Positions 1-7,403 of a stretch of DNA of 30,173 bases are shown here, one piece after another. The stretch is taken from assembly GCA_900553635.1 (NCBI GenBank), contig USDU01000004.1, positions 1-30,173 of the forward strand. The letters run 5' to 3'. The notes beneath the pieces are model-generated. The model did not search any database. It was not told the origin of the DNA and was given only the letters and a program-made list of their open reading frames with translations. Positions within the stretch are counted from its first letter, which is position 1. Every line of letters starts with the position of its first letter. Origin of the DNA: an uncultured Lachnospiraceae bacterium (GTDB lineage: Bacteria > Bacillota_A > Clostridia > Lachnospirales > Lachnospiraceae). Position numbers and translations under genes: made by a program.

Positions 1-16
1 TGCGTTTTTCAACGCA
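1..16 (-). terminator. partial terminator hairpin after the ABC ATPase gene
   Basis: TGCGTT and AACGCA form a perfect 6-bp stem with a 4-base loop, 14 bases past the ATPase stop codon. The expected T-run would lie beyond the window edge, so this is a likely but unproven end of the ABC importer operon. Confidence 0.5.
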
Positions 17-30
17 CACTTTTTCTGAAA

Positions 31-783
31 TTAGATACTCGTATTTCGGAACCGCGCCAGGAACTCCTTCGTCTTATCGCTCTTCGGCGCCCCGAAGATC
101 TGCTCCGGCGTGCCCTCTTCCTCGATAACGCCCTCGGACATATAGATCACATGGGTCGATACATCCCGTGCAAAGGCCATCTCATGGGTCACCACCAGCA
201 TGGTCAGTCCCTGCTTTGCCAGCTCCTCCATAACGCTCAAGACCTCGCCCACCATCTGGGGATCCAGCGCAGAAGTCGGCTCGTCAAAGAGCAGTACCTC
301 CGGCTCCATAGCCAGGGCCCGGGCGATGGCCACACGCTGCTTCTGACCGCCCGACAGCTGCCGGGGCTTGGCATTCATAAAAGGCTCCATGCCTACCTGT
401 CGCAGATACCGAATCGCACTCTCCCGGGCCTCCTCCGGCTTCTTCTTCGCCACCTTCACCTGCCCGACAATACAATTTTCCAGCACCGTCATATTATTAA
501 ACAGGTTGAAATTCTGGAACACCATACCCACCTTGGCACGATAAGCCGGCACATTCACCTTCGGATCCGTGATATCCTGTCCGTGAAACAGAATCGCGCC
601 TCCGCCCGGCTCCTCCAGAAGATTGATGCAGCGGAGCATGGTAGACTTACCGGAACCGGAAGCGCCGATAATGGACACCACATCCCCTTTACATACCTCA
701 AAATCAATATCCTTCAGCACTGCATGATTTCCAAAGCTCTTCTGCAGATGGGAAACCTGCAGAATCCGTTCTTTCTCACTCAT
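31..783 (-). CDS. polar amino acid ABC transporter, ATP-binding protein (GlnQ/HisP type)
   Basis: This 250-aa ATPase powers uptake of a polar amino acid at the inner face of the membrane. Visible motifs are Walker [10 protein letters not shown] (about residues 42-50), the Q-loop in VFQNFNLF, the signature [15 protein letters not shown], Walker B LLFDEP followed by the D-loop SALD, and the switch histidine in VVTHEM. The length is typical of the family. Its ATG overlaps the permease stop codon by one base (TAATG), so the two are translationally coupled. It is the last gene of a binding protein-permease-ATPase operon. The substrate cannot be read from this subunit. The family assignment is secure. 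Confidence 0.95.
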   Translation of the reverse strand: MSEKERILQVSHLQKSFGNHAVLKDIDFEVCKGDVVSIIGASGSGKSTMLRCINLLEEPGGGAILFHGQDITDPKVNVPAYRAKVGMVFQNFNLFNNMTVLENCIVGQVKVAKKKPEEARESAIRYLRQVGMEPFMNAKPRQLSGGQKQRVAIARALAMEPEVLLFDEPTSALDPQMVGEVLSVMEELAKQGLTMLVVTHEMAFARDVSTHVIYMSEGVIEEEGTPEQIFGAPKSDKTKEFLARFRNTSI

Positions 784-1586
784 TATCCGCGTCTCCCTTC
801 TCCGTCATTTTCCCGGACTGTACGAAGCTGATTGCCGATATCCATGGTATCTACCAGCTCGTAATTGGCGTCGCCGTCCATCCTTTTCTCCACCAGAAGT
901 AAGAGTCTCGAAGTCACCAGGGTCATGGTCAGATATATAGCCATGACGATGGTCGCAGACTCAAAATAGGTATACAGCGCGCCCGCCACACTCTTATGTA
1001 CGAAGAACAGGTCTACAATACTGATAACAGACAATACAGACGTATCCTTAATGTTGATAATCAGGTTGTTGCCTATCTGCGGCATAATATTGCGGATGGC
1101 CTGGGGCAGGATGACATTTTTCATAGCCTGCACATGAGTCATACCGATGGCCTTAGCGCCCTCCATCTGACCGGGATCCACGGAAATGATACCGCCCCGG
1201 ACGGACTCCGCCATATAGGCTCCCGTGTTAATGGATACCACCAGAAACGCAGCGGACCACATTCCCAGCTGAATATTAAATACCTGAGACAGGCCGTAGT
1301 AGATAAATACTGCCTGCACGATCATGGGCGTACCGCGGAACAGCTCCACGTAGGCCTTCAGGATGATTTTCACCACCCGCAGAATCCCCCGCTTCGCGGC
1401 ACTGTCGCGCTTCTTATCCACCGGAATAGTCTGCACTACGCCGACCACAAAGCCAATCAGACAGCCAATGGCCGTGGATACCAGAGCAATCACCAGCGTT
1501 GTTCCGGCTCCCTTCAGATAAGAAGCACCGTAGCGCTGAAGCAGGTATCCGATTCTCCCCAGAAAACTCATATTTGATATGGACAT
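783..1586 (-). CDS. polar amino acid ABC transporter, permease (HisM/GlnP type)
   Basis: A 267-aa membrane protein with several hydrophobic segments. The EAA loop that docks onto the ATPase is present (EGAKAIG, then [14 protein letters not shown], about residues 142-172). This matches the His/Glu/Gln/Arg-opine permease family. One start gives [10 protein letters not shown] with a GGGAG ribosome-binding site about 13 bases upstream, rather far; the internal Met6 is an alternative start. The gene lies 132 bases after the binding-protein gene, across two stem-loops, and overlaps the ATPase gene by one base. The N-terminal half contains a charged insertion ([12 protein letters not shown]) in a cytoplasmic loop. 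Only one permease gene is present, so the channel is probably a homodimer. Confidence 0.93.
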   Translation of the reverse strand: MSISNMSFLGRIGYLLQRYGASYLKGAGTTLVIALVSTAIGCLIGFVVGVVQTIPVDKKRDSAAKRGILRVVKIILKAYVELFRGTPMIVQAVFIYYGLSQVFNIQLGMWSAAFLVVSINTGAYMAESVRGGIISVDPGQMEGAKAIGMTHVQAMKNVILPQAIRNIMPQIGNNLIINIKDTSVLSVISIVDLFFVHKSVAGALYTYFESATIVMAIYLTMTLVTSRLLLLVEKRMDGDANYELVDTMDIGNQLRTVRENDGEGRRG

Positions 1587-1622
1587 CTTATGTTCACAGC
1601 TCCCTTTTATTTTCCTAAAAAT

Positions 1623-1699
1623 GTAACTGCTTCATACGCTCACAGTTACGCCAAACTTTTCTCTGTAAATTTCGCGAAAGGGCGTATTTACGCCCTTTC
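1623..1699 (-). repeat. two intercistronic stem-loops between binding-protein and permease genes
   Basis: The first hairpin read on the minus strand has 10-bp perfect arms (GAAAGGGCGT, 1676-1685, and ACGCCCTTTC, 1690-1699) with a 4-base loop. The second has 7-bp arms (GTAACTG, 1623-1629, and CAGTTAC, 1643-1649). Neither is followed by a good T-run on the coding strand, so full termination is unlikely. Such structures often protect the 3' end of binding-protein mRNA, or give partial termination, so that binding protein exceeds permease. The hairpins are seen; their role is inferred. Confidence 0.6.
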
Positions 1700-1718
1700 A
1701 TTTTTCCATATTTTTACT

Positions 1719-2615
1719 TTACTCAGACAGCGGCTGTACGGAAATAGCTTCGTCCATCATGCTGTTGAAATCGTCAACGGTCATCACAGCCAGTACGCTG
1801 TTGATACCGTCCAGAAGCTCGGTATTACCCTTCTGTACAGAGATTCCAATATTGATCTCCTCGTCGGATACCGCGAAATCATCATCTGTATCCGTGAAGT
1901 CCAGAAGCTTCAGATCCGGGTAGGCTACACAGGCTGCCTTCGCGGTCGGCATGTCGGTTACGACCAGATCGGTACGTCCGCTCTCCAGAGCTACCAGCAT
2001 AGCCGGTGCAGATTCCTGTGCAGGCTGGATGTTCGCGTCCTTGAGCTGCGGCAGGCACACATCATACCAGATAGTTCCCAGCTGGGAAGTACAGGTAGCG
2101 CCCTCGAAATCAGAAATACCCTTAGCATCTGCCAGCGGCCCGTCGGCCTTTACCAGGCCGACTACAGATGCATAGTAGTACGGGGTAGAGAAATCTACCA
2201 TTTCCAGACGGTCAGATGTAATGGACTGGCCTGCGATCACGCAGTCTACCGTTCCGGACTGAACAGCCGGTACCAGGGAATCCCAGTCAAGCTTTACGAT
2301 CTGCAGCTCATAGCCAAGCTCGTCCGCAATCTTCTTTGCCATCATGACATCGTAACCATATGCGTAATCGGAACTGTCGTTAATGGGAACGGCTCCGTTG
2401 GAATCATCCGGCTGGGTCCAGTTGTAGGGCGCGTAGCCGCACTCCATGGCTACCTTCAGGACCTTCTTCTCTCCTGTGGTATCTGCGGAAGCTGTCTCCT
2501 CAGCAGCTTCTGCCTTGGTGTCTGCTGCCGCGGGTTCCTCTGCCTTGGAACCGCAGGCGGTCAGGGATACAGCCAGTACAGCGGCTGCGGTCAGTGCGAA
2601 TAATCTGTTTTTCAT
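1719..2615 (-). CDS. amino acid ABC transporter substrate-binding lipoprotein
   Basis: A 298-aa extracellular solute-binding protein of family 3. The signal peptide MKNRLFALTAAAVLAVSLTA ends in the lipobox LTAC, with Cys21 the predicted lipid-anchored residue. An Ala/Glu-rich linker follows, then the SBP_bac_3 fold. The ITSDRLEMVDFSTPYY segment carries the arginine that normally binds the substrate alpha-carboxylate, and VTDMPTAKA the aspartate expected for the alpha-amino group. An AAGGAGGAG ribosome-binding site sits 7 bases before the ATG. It is the first gene of the importer operon. The substrate is an L-amino acid, but which one cannot be told; cystine, glutamine and aromatic amino acid binders all look like this. 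Confidence 0.93.
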   Translation of the reverse strand: MKNRLFALTAAAVLAVSLTACGSKAEEPAAADTKAEAAEETASADTTGEKKVLKVAMECGYAPYNWTQPDDSNGAVPINDSSDYAYGYDVMMAKKIADELGYELQIVKLDWDSLVPAVQSGTVDCVIAGQSITSDRLEMVDFSTPYYYASVVGLVKADGPLADAKGISDFEGATCTSQLGTIWYDVCLPQLKDANIQPAQESAPAMLVALESGRTDLVVTDMPTAKAACVAYPDLKLLDFTDTDDDFAVSDEEINIGISVQKGNTELLDGINSVLAVMTVDDFNSMMDEAISVQPLSE

Positions 2616-2633
2616 AATATGCTCCTCCTTGAA

Positions 2634-2680
2634 TAAAAAAAAGAGTTCCAGAAAGATAGATCCTTACCTTTCTGAAACTC
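2634..2680 (-). terminator. strong intrinsic terminator in the leader of the ABC importer
   Basis: On the minus strand, GAGTTTCAGAAAG (2680-2668) pairs with CTTTCTGGAACTC (2655-2643), with one internal mismatch, and is followed by nine T residues (2642-2634). It lies downstream of a consensus promoter at 2697-2725 and upstream of the binding-protein gene. It could end readthrough from sigF, attenuate the importer, or do both. Confidence 0.75.
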
Positions 2681-2696
2681 CGTTGTTTCTGGGGAC

Positions 2697-2725
2697 ATTA
2701 TAGCCCGTCAAATGGCAGATTTCAA
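2697..2725 (-). promoter_or_regulatory. sigma-A promoter of the amino acid ABC importer
   Basis: TTGAAA (2725-2720), a 17-base spacer and TATAAT (2702-2697) match the housekeeping consensus closely. The start of transcription would be near 2690, about 75 bases before the binding-protein ATG and about 10 bases before the leader terminator. Confidence 0.75.
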
Positions 2726-2765
2726 GTTTTTTTTACGGTTTTTTGCGATTTTTCCATATTTTTCT

Positions 2766-3482
2766 CTATCCGGCCCGCTTTTTCAGGGCCGTAAGAATCT
2801 TTTTTTCCAGTCTGGACACTTGCACCTGGGTCATCTCCAGCTCCCCTGCCACCTGGGCCTGAGTCTTATCACAAAAGAACCGGAGCACAATCAGCCGCCG
2901 CTCCTTCGGCTCCAGCGTGTCCAGAAGCTGGCGGACCAGCATCCGCGTGAGTATCGCTTCCTGCTCGTCCTTTTTCTCCTCCACCCGATCCATGAGGCTC
3001 ACGCCCTCGCCATCGCCCTGATAAATAATTTTGTGCAGGGATTCCACCTCACTGCAGCTGTCATAGGCCTGGGCCAGCTCCTCCGGCTCCACTCTGAGCC
3101 TGGCTGCCAGCTCCTCAAGCCCCGGCTCCCCGCCCTGCTCCATCAGAAGCTCTTCCCGAAGTCTTGCGGCCCTCACAGCCAGCTCCTTTAAGGAGCGGCT
3201 CACCTTAATGATACTGTCATCCCGGAGAAACCGCCTGATTTCCCCGGCTATCATCGGTACCGCATAGGTAGAGAACCGGACCTCATAGCTCAGATCAAAG
3301 CGCTCGATAGCCTTCATCAGACCGATAGCCCCGATCTGGGTCAAATCCTCGGCCTCCGCTCCTCTCCCCAGAAAACGACGGACCACATGGTGGACAAGTC
3401 CCATATTTTCCTGTATCAGTGTCTCTCTTGCCTCTTTATCTCCGTCCTGTGATCTGCGAATCAACTCAGCGGTGCGATCCAT
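2766..3482 (-). CDS. sigF: RNA polymerase sporulation sigma factor SigF
   Basis: A 238-aa sigma-70 family factor that directs forespore-specific transcription after asymmetric division. Region 2 is clear (DLTQIGAIGLMKAIERFD, then RFSTYAVPMIAGEIRRFLRDD), and so is the region 4 helix-turn-helix near the C terminus (KTQAQVAGELEMTQVQVSRLEKKIL). It is the third gene of the spoIIA operon, starting 3 bases after the spoIIAB stop, which supports SigF over the related SigG or SigB. Family knowledge says it is held inactive by SpoIIAB and released by SpoIIAA. No terminator lies directly after the stop; the nearest is at 2634-2680. Confidence 0.95.
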   Translation of the reverse strand: MDRTAELIRRSQDGDKEARETLIQENMGLVHHVVRRFLGRGAEAEDLTQIGAIGLMKAIERFDLSYEVRFSTYAVPMIAGEIRRFLRDDSIIKVSRSLKELAVRAARLREELLMEQGGEPGLEELAARLRVEPEELAQAYDSCSEVESLHKIIYQGDGEGVSLMDRVEEKKDEQEAILTRMLVRQLLDTLEPKERRLIVLRFFCDKTQAQVAGELEMTQVQVSRLEKKILTALKKRAG

Positions 3483-3485
3483 GGG

Positions 3486-3914
3486 TCAGTCCTTTCCTCT
3501 GCCGATTCGCTTCCGCAGGGTCACGCAGGTGCCTTTTCCCGGCTCCGACTCCACCAGTACTTCATCCATGAAGGCCTCCATAAAGAGGAAGCCCATACCG
3601 GATCGCTCAAGCTCCGGCCTGGATGTATACAAAGGTTCCATGGCCTGTCCGATATCCGCGATGCCCACACCCTCGTCCCGCACCCGCAGGGTCAGTAAGT
3701 CTCCTTCCAACTCCCCTTCGATAGTAATCGTATGTACCTCCCCCTGATAACCGTGGATGATAGCGTTGGTCACGGCCTCGGAGACCGCCGTCTTCACATC
3801 GGCCACCTCTTCTACACTGGGGTTCAGCCGGGCCAGAAAGGCCGCCACAGTCACCCGGGCAAAGGCCTCGTTGGCAGAAATACTGTCAAATTCTACCTTC
3901 ATTCGATTTGTCAT
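3486..3914 (-). CDS. spoIIAB: anti-sigma F factor / serine kinase SpoIIAB
   Basis: A GHKL-type ATPase of about 142 aa that binds SigF and phosphorylates SpoIIAA. The N-box is visible in VSEAVTNAIIHGY, the G1 box in VRDEGVGIAD and the G2 region in RSGMGFLFMEAFMD. Family length is about 145 aa. The ATG at 3914 shares one base with the spoIIAA stop (TGATG). A GTG one codon upstream is also possible; AGGAGG lies 6 bases from the GTG and 9 from the ATG. Adjacency to spoIIAA and sigF makes the identification firm. Confidence 0.95.
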   Translation of the reverse strand: MTNRMKVEFDSISANEAFARVTVAAFLARLNPSVEEVADVKTAVSEAVTNAIIHGYQGEVHTITIEGELEGDLLTLRVRDEGVGIADIGQAMEPLYTSRPELERSGMGFLFMEAFMDEVLVESEPGKGTCVTLRKRIGRGKD

Positions 3915-4243
3915 CACTTTGCACCTCCTCGCATTTCTTCCACCGGAATCAGTTTTCTGACCCCGGACAGCACCAGAATCCGCTCTACCCGCTGTCCTAC
4001 CCGCACAGCCCGCACGGTTCCGCCCAGAGCCTGCATCATTTTATAGCGGCCCATCAGCATGCCGATACCAGAGCTGTCGCAGAATTCCGTTTCCGAGAAG
4101 TCAAAGACGATTTCCCTCACATCCTTTGCCTGCACCAACTCGTCAGCCCTGCGGCAGATGGCGTCGGCGCTGTGGTGATCAAGCTCCATGGGCACCCGGA
4201 TATACAGGGTCCGTTTTTCCAGCTTCATTCTCTCTTTTCCCAT
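3914..4243 (-). CDS. spoIIAA: anti-anti-sigma factor SpoIIAA
   Basis: A 109-aa STAS-domain protein that, when dephosphorylated, releases SigF from SpoIIAB. The phosphorylatable serine lies in the CDSSGIGMLMGR segment in mid-protein. I chose the ATG at 4243 (MGKERMKLEK) because AAAGGAG stands 7 bases upstream. A longer open frame reaches back to 4336, but it runs into the terminator of the gene upstream and is rejected. Another start, at MKLEKR (4228), is less well placed. It is the first gene of the three-gene spoIIA operon. In Bacillus this operon is driven by SigH and Spo0A; I found no convincing SigH promoter in the 66 bases upstream. Confidence 0.94.
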   Translation of the reverse strand: MGKERMKLEKRTLYIRVPMELDHHSADAICRRADELVQAKDVREIVFDFSETEFCDSSGIGMLMGRYKMMQALGGTVRAVRVGQRVERILVLSGVRKLIPVEEMRGGAK

Positions 4244-4301
4244 ATTTTTACTCCTTTCTATGGAAAATGGGCCGCCCCTGCCAGGCCTTTTCCCGTAAGA
4301 C

Positions 4302-4347
4302 AACAAAAAGGACACAGGAACCGACATTTCTGTCAATTCCTATGTCC
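4302..4347 (-). terminator. strong intrinsic terminator of the valS-TPR operon
   Basis: On the minus strand GGACATAGGAA (4347-4337) pairs with TTCCTGTGTCC (4320-4310), and a second inner stem, TGAC/GTCG-like, closes the loop. A T-rich run, CTTTTTGTTG, follows. It separates the TPR gene from spoIIAA and so marks the end of the valS operon. Confidence 0.85.
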
Positions 4348-4432
4348 CTAACTTCAGGGTTTATCATCTGTATCATGTTCTCACGGCTTCAGCAGCGAGT
4401 GCTTCAGCCTATAATTTACATTCTGCGTGTCG

Positions 4433-5923
4433 CTACTGCTGCGCCGCCTGATCCTGCGCGGCCGTATCCGCTGCCGGATTCTGCGTCGTGGCCTGTGTCT
4501 GCGTCGTACTCTGCGTCTGCACCTGACCGCCCAGCCGCGCGATAGCGCTGGTACAATACTTCGCTCTGGATGTTCCGGGGTAATTATCCAGGAACTTCTG
4601 GAACATGGCAATGGCCTCGTCATTCTGCTGCAAAGCCTCGTAAGAACGCGCCAGATAGTAAACGGCATAACCGTTGTCGTATTTCTCATCCATGGCCACC
4701 ACCTGAACCAGGTTGGTCACCGCTTCCTCATAGTTCTTTGCGTCGTAAGCCGCAGCGCCCGCGTCATACAGATTCTTCACATCGTCCGCATGGAGCGTTC
4801 CATACATCTGATTATAGATGGCTTTGGCATTATCCGACAGTTCATCTGCTTTGACGCTATCCAGGGCCGTGGTGGCGGTATCCGTATCGCCGGCCTGGAA
4901 GCTGGTATACGCGTCAATCAGCATCTCATAGCTGCCGCCGGGGGCTTCCGCCGCGCTCTCCGAGCTGTCGGCTCCCGTGCCGTTCAGTTCGTCTAACTGA
5001 CTCTGCAGATTATTGATCTCCGTCTGCTTCGCCGTAATCTGATCGCTGTATTCCCGGATCTGCGCCGCAGTCTGGTTACGCACGGATTTCACCTTGGCCG
5101 GAACCGCCAGAAACCACATCAGCGCCACGCCCACCACCAGTCCGATGAAAATATTCAGCACCACATTAACGCCTGTATTCTCTTTATATCCTGTCGGCAT
5201 GATAATGGTCTCATTGCCGCTGGTATAGGAGATAATATCCGGATCTTTACTCTTATTTCCCTTACTCTCTTTCTGTCCCTCGGCTTTTTGTCCGCGGCTT
5301 GCGGACTTTCCGACCAGAGTCTCCAGCTCCGCCTGATAATACAGGGAGATATTATCGGTCCTGTCGATGGCCAGCGCCCGTCGAAGCTCCCGTCCTGCCC
5401 GCTCGTACTCCTCCGTCTTAATATAAAGGAGCGCCAGCAGCTGATGCGCTTTCACCAGATTCGGATTCAGGGAAAGCACCTTCTTCAACTGGATAACCGC
5501 CAGATCCTCACTGCCCTGCTGGCAGTACAGCAGAGACTGATTGTATTTCTTGATAGTCTGGTTAATAGTCTCTAACCGAGCCTGGTTCTCCTGAATTGCC
5601 TGAATATACTCGTCAGCGATATTCTTCTCCGGTTCCAGGTTCTTGCTGATAATCCACTCGGTCAGGGCGGATACCACCTCGCCCACCTCATAGTAAATCA
5701 GTCCCAGCAGATTTCTTGCCGGTATATTATGCTTATTCAGCTCCAGACTATAACGCAAATCCTCTGCCGCCGCCGACAGGCTCCGCGCCTTCGCCTTTTC
5801 CAGTCCCCTATTGTAATAGGTGTTGGACAGCCGGATAATTTTCTCGTATACATGGATCTCTGTTCCGCAGGAGCTGCAGTATCCCGGATCCGTAAGTGTA
5901 GCTCCACATTTCACACAGCGCAT
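4433..5923 (-). CDS. zinc-ribbon, TPR-repeat, single-pass membrane protein of unknown role
   Basis: A 496-aa protein. It opens with a zinc ribbon: Cys3 and Cys6 (CVKC) with Cys16 and Cys19 (CSSC). TPR-like helical pairs follow at about residues 35-100 and 130-200, a charged linker, one membrane segment at about 251-277, and a predicted coiled coil (about 285-315). More TPR units follow (about 330-465, including YDNGYAVYYLARSYEALQQ), then a Gln/Thr/Ala-rich tail. It is the last gene of the valS operon, 26 bases after the 50-aa gene, with GGAGGAG before its ATG. The layout suggests a cytosolic N-terminal half and an extracellular TPR half that scaffolds envelope proteins. This is inference; no named family was recognised. 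Confidence 0.85.
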   Translation of the reverse strand: MRCVKCGATLTDPGYCSSCGTEIHVYEKIIRLSNTYYNRGLEKAKARSLSAAAEDLRYSLELNKHNIPARNLLGLIYYEVGEVVSALTEWIISKNLEPEKNIADEYIQAIQENQARLETINQTIKKYNQSLLYCQQGSEDLAVIQLKKVLSLNPNLVKAHQLLALLYIKTEEYERAGRELRRALAIDRTDNISLYYQAELETLVGKSASRGQKAEGQKESKGNKSKDPDIISYTSGNETIIMPTGYKENTGVNVVLNIFIGLVVGVALMWFLAVPAKVKSVRNQTAAQIREYSDQITAKQTEINNLQSQLDELNGTGADSSESAAEAPGGSYEMLIDAYTSFQAGDTDTATTALDSVKADELSDNAKAIYNQMYGTLHADDVKNLYDAGAAAYDAKNYEEAVTNLVQVVAMDEKYDNGYAVYYLARSYEALQQNDEAIAMFQKFLDNYPGTSRAKYCTSAIARLGGQVQTQSTTQTQATTQNPAADTAAQDQAAQQ

Positions 5924-5949
5924 AGCTTTCTCCTCCGATATCCGCGATC

Positions 5950-6102
5950 CTAGCTCTGGCGGCGTCCGCCCTTCATCTCTTTCAGCATCTCGTCAAGCAG
6001 GTCCGACATGTCCTTCGGCTTGTTCCTGTATACATTATCCTCCACCTGCTCCACTTCCAGGCTCGGATGAAATTTCTTCAGTTCTTCCTCAAAATCAATC
6101 AT
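5950..6102 (-). CDS. small 50-aa acidic/basic protein encoded after folC
   Basis: Read directly from the sequence: a 50-codon frame beginning MIDFEEELKKFHPSLEVEQV and ending KEMKGGRRQS with stop TAG. Its ATG overlaps the folC stop as ATGA, and AAGGAGG lies 7 bases before the ATG, so it is very probably translated and coupled to folC. The TPR gene starts 26 bases after it. It has no signal peptide or membrane segment; the N-terminal half is acidic and probably helical, and the last residues are basic. Its function is unknown. Its position suggests a partner of a neighbouring protein. It is easily missed because of its size. Confidence 0.8.
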   Translation of the reverse strand: MIDFEEELKKFHPSLEVEQVEDNVYRNKPKDMSDLLDEMLKEMKGGRRQS

Positions 6103-7403
6103 TTGCCGTCCTCCTTGTCCCGTAATATCTTCTTTATGCTTCCTACCAGATACAGGGATCCGACACAGAATAAGATGCCGTCGCCCTTTTCTCTTAATGC
6201 CTCTTCAAACGCTTCCTTTACATCCGGAATCGCCTTAATCTCTTTCTGTCCGAACTTCTCAAAGAGTCCTTTAGGCTCCTTCACATTCACGCTGCGATAA
6301 CCGCCGACCTCAGTCACGATAACACGTTCCAAACGCAGCTCTCTGCAAATGGTCTCGATCATATGACGATAGTCTTTGTCCCCCACCGCTGCGAATAAAA
6401 GCGTCACCGGGAAGTCCTTTTCCAGACGTTTTGCAGTCTTTACAAACTCCTCCACGCCTGCTTCATTGTGCCCGCCGTCGATGATAACGCCCGGCAGCAC
6501 CGTCTCCATTCTGCCCTGCCAGCGCATCTCGGAGATACCCTTGCGGATAATCCCGTCTGTGAACGTGTCACCGCCCTCCATCACACGAATGGCTGTCACA
6601 GCTTCCGCAGCATTCTTCATCTGATATTCCGCCACGCTGGTAATCGACAGACTGATACCATCATAATACCCACAATCTATAGAAAAATCAATGCTTTTCT
6701 TGGTCGCACCCAAAATCTTATACATATCCGGACGAATACCATAGACCGGCGCATGCATTTCCTTTGCCCTGGCCAGAATCACCTCTTCCGCTTCCTTACA
6801 GGACGCGTCATAGACTACCGGAACACCCTCTTTGATAATGCCTGCTTTCTCACCTGCAATGGCCGCCACCGTATGACCCAGATACTCGGTGTGATCGAGG
6901 CTGATAGATGTCAGCACTGTGACCAGCGGATGGGCAATGGAATTGGTAGCGTCCAGACGTCCGCCCAGGCCCGTCTCCAACACCAGATACTCTACGCCTG
7001 CCTCCCTGAAAATGACCATGCCAATCAAAAACAGCAATTCGAAATAGGTCGGATGTGGATAGCCCTCCTCTTTCATTTCATTGACGCAGTCCATGACCTT
7101 CTGAAAGGCCATAAGAAATGCCTCGTCCGACACCTGCTTCTCATCGATGACAAAGCGCTCATTGATGTCTACCAGATGGGGGGAAGTAAAAAGACCCGTG
7201 CTTTTGCCCGCCGCATGGAGGATGGAGGCCAGGAAAGAGCATACGGAGCCCTTTCCGTTGGTGCCTGCCACATGCAGGATCTTCATACTGTCTTCCGGAC
7301 TCCCAAGCCTTTTTAAAAAGGCCCGGGTGTGATCCAATGAATTTTTCTTTGTGAATTTGGGTGTTTCCTCAATATAATCTACAGCTTCCTGATACGTCAT
7401 CAT
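6099..7403 (-). CDS. folC: bifunctional folylpolyglutamate synthase / dihydrofolate synthase
   Basis: A 434-aa Mur-ligase-type enzyme that adds glutamate to dihydropteroate or folate using ATP. The P-loop HVAGTNGKGSVCSF is at about residues 44-57; the ETGLGGRLDATN segment and the SLDHTEYLG histidine motif follow, then the C-terminal domain with GGHNEAG. The length is normal. It starts ATGATG with AGGAG 7 bases upstream. Its first ATG overlaps the stop of the LTA-synthase-like gene by four bases, and its own stop overlaps the 50-aa gene, so the three are tightly coupled. A valS-folC association is common in Firmicutes. Confidence 0.95.
   Translation of the reverse strand: MMTYQEAVDYIEETPKFTKKNSLDHTRAFLKRLGSPEDSMKILHVAGTNGKGSVCSFLASILHAAGKSTGLFTSPHLVDINERFVIDEKQVSDEAFLMAFQKVMDCVNEMKEEGYPHPTYFELLFLIGMVIFREAGVEYLVLETGLGGRLDATNSIAHPLVTVLTSISLDHTEYLGHTVAAIAGEKAGIIKEGVPVVYDASCKEAEEVILARAKEMHAPVYGIRPDMYKILGATKKSIDFSIDCGYYDGISLSITSVAEYQMKNAAEAVTAIRVMEGGDTFTDGIIRKGISEMRWQGRMETVLPGVIIDGGHNEAGVEEFVKTAKRLEKDFPVTLLFAAVGDKDYRHMIETICRELRLERVIVTEVGGYRSVNVKEPKGLFEKFGQKEIKAIPDVKEAFEEALREKGDGILFCVGSLYLVGSIKKILRDKEDGK

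Noticed and set aside
1590..2603. Long plus-strand open frame opposite the binding-protein gene
   Set aside because: It is antisense to a lipoprotein with signal peptide and lipobox; its own product has no recognisable fold.
2616..2765. Known riboswitch before the ABC importer
   Set aside because: The predicted leader is only about 75 bases and consists mainly of one terminator hairpin; no lysine, SAM or T-box signature is present.
4244..4336. N-terminal extension of SpoIIAA by 31 codons
   Set aside because: The extension runs into the upstream terminator hairpin, while AAAGGAG is well placed for the ATG at 4243.
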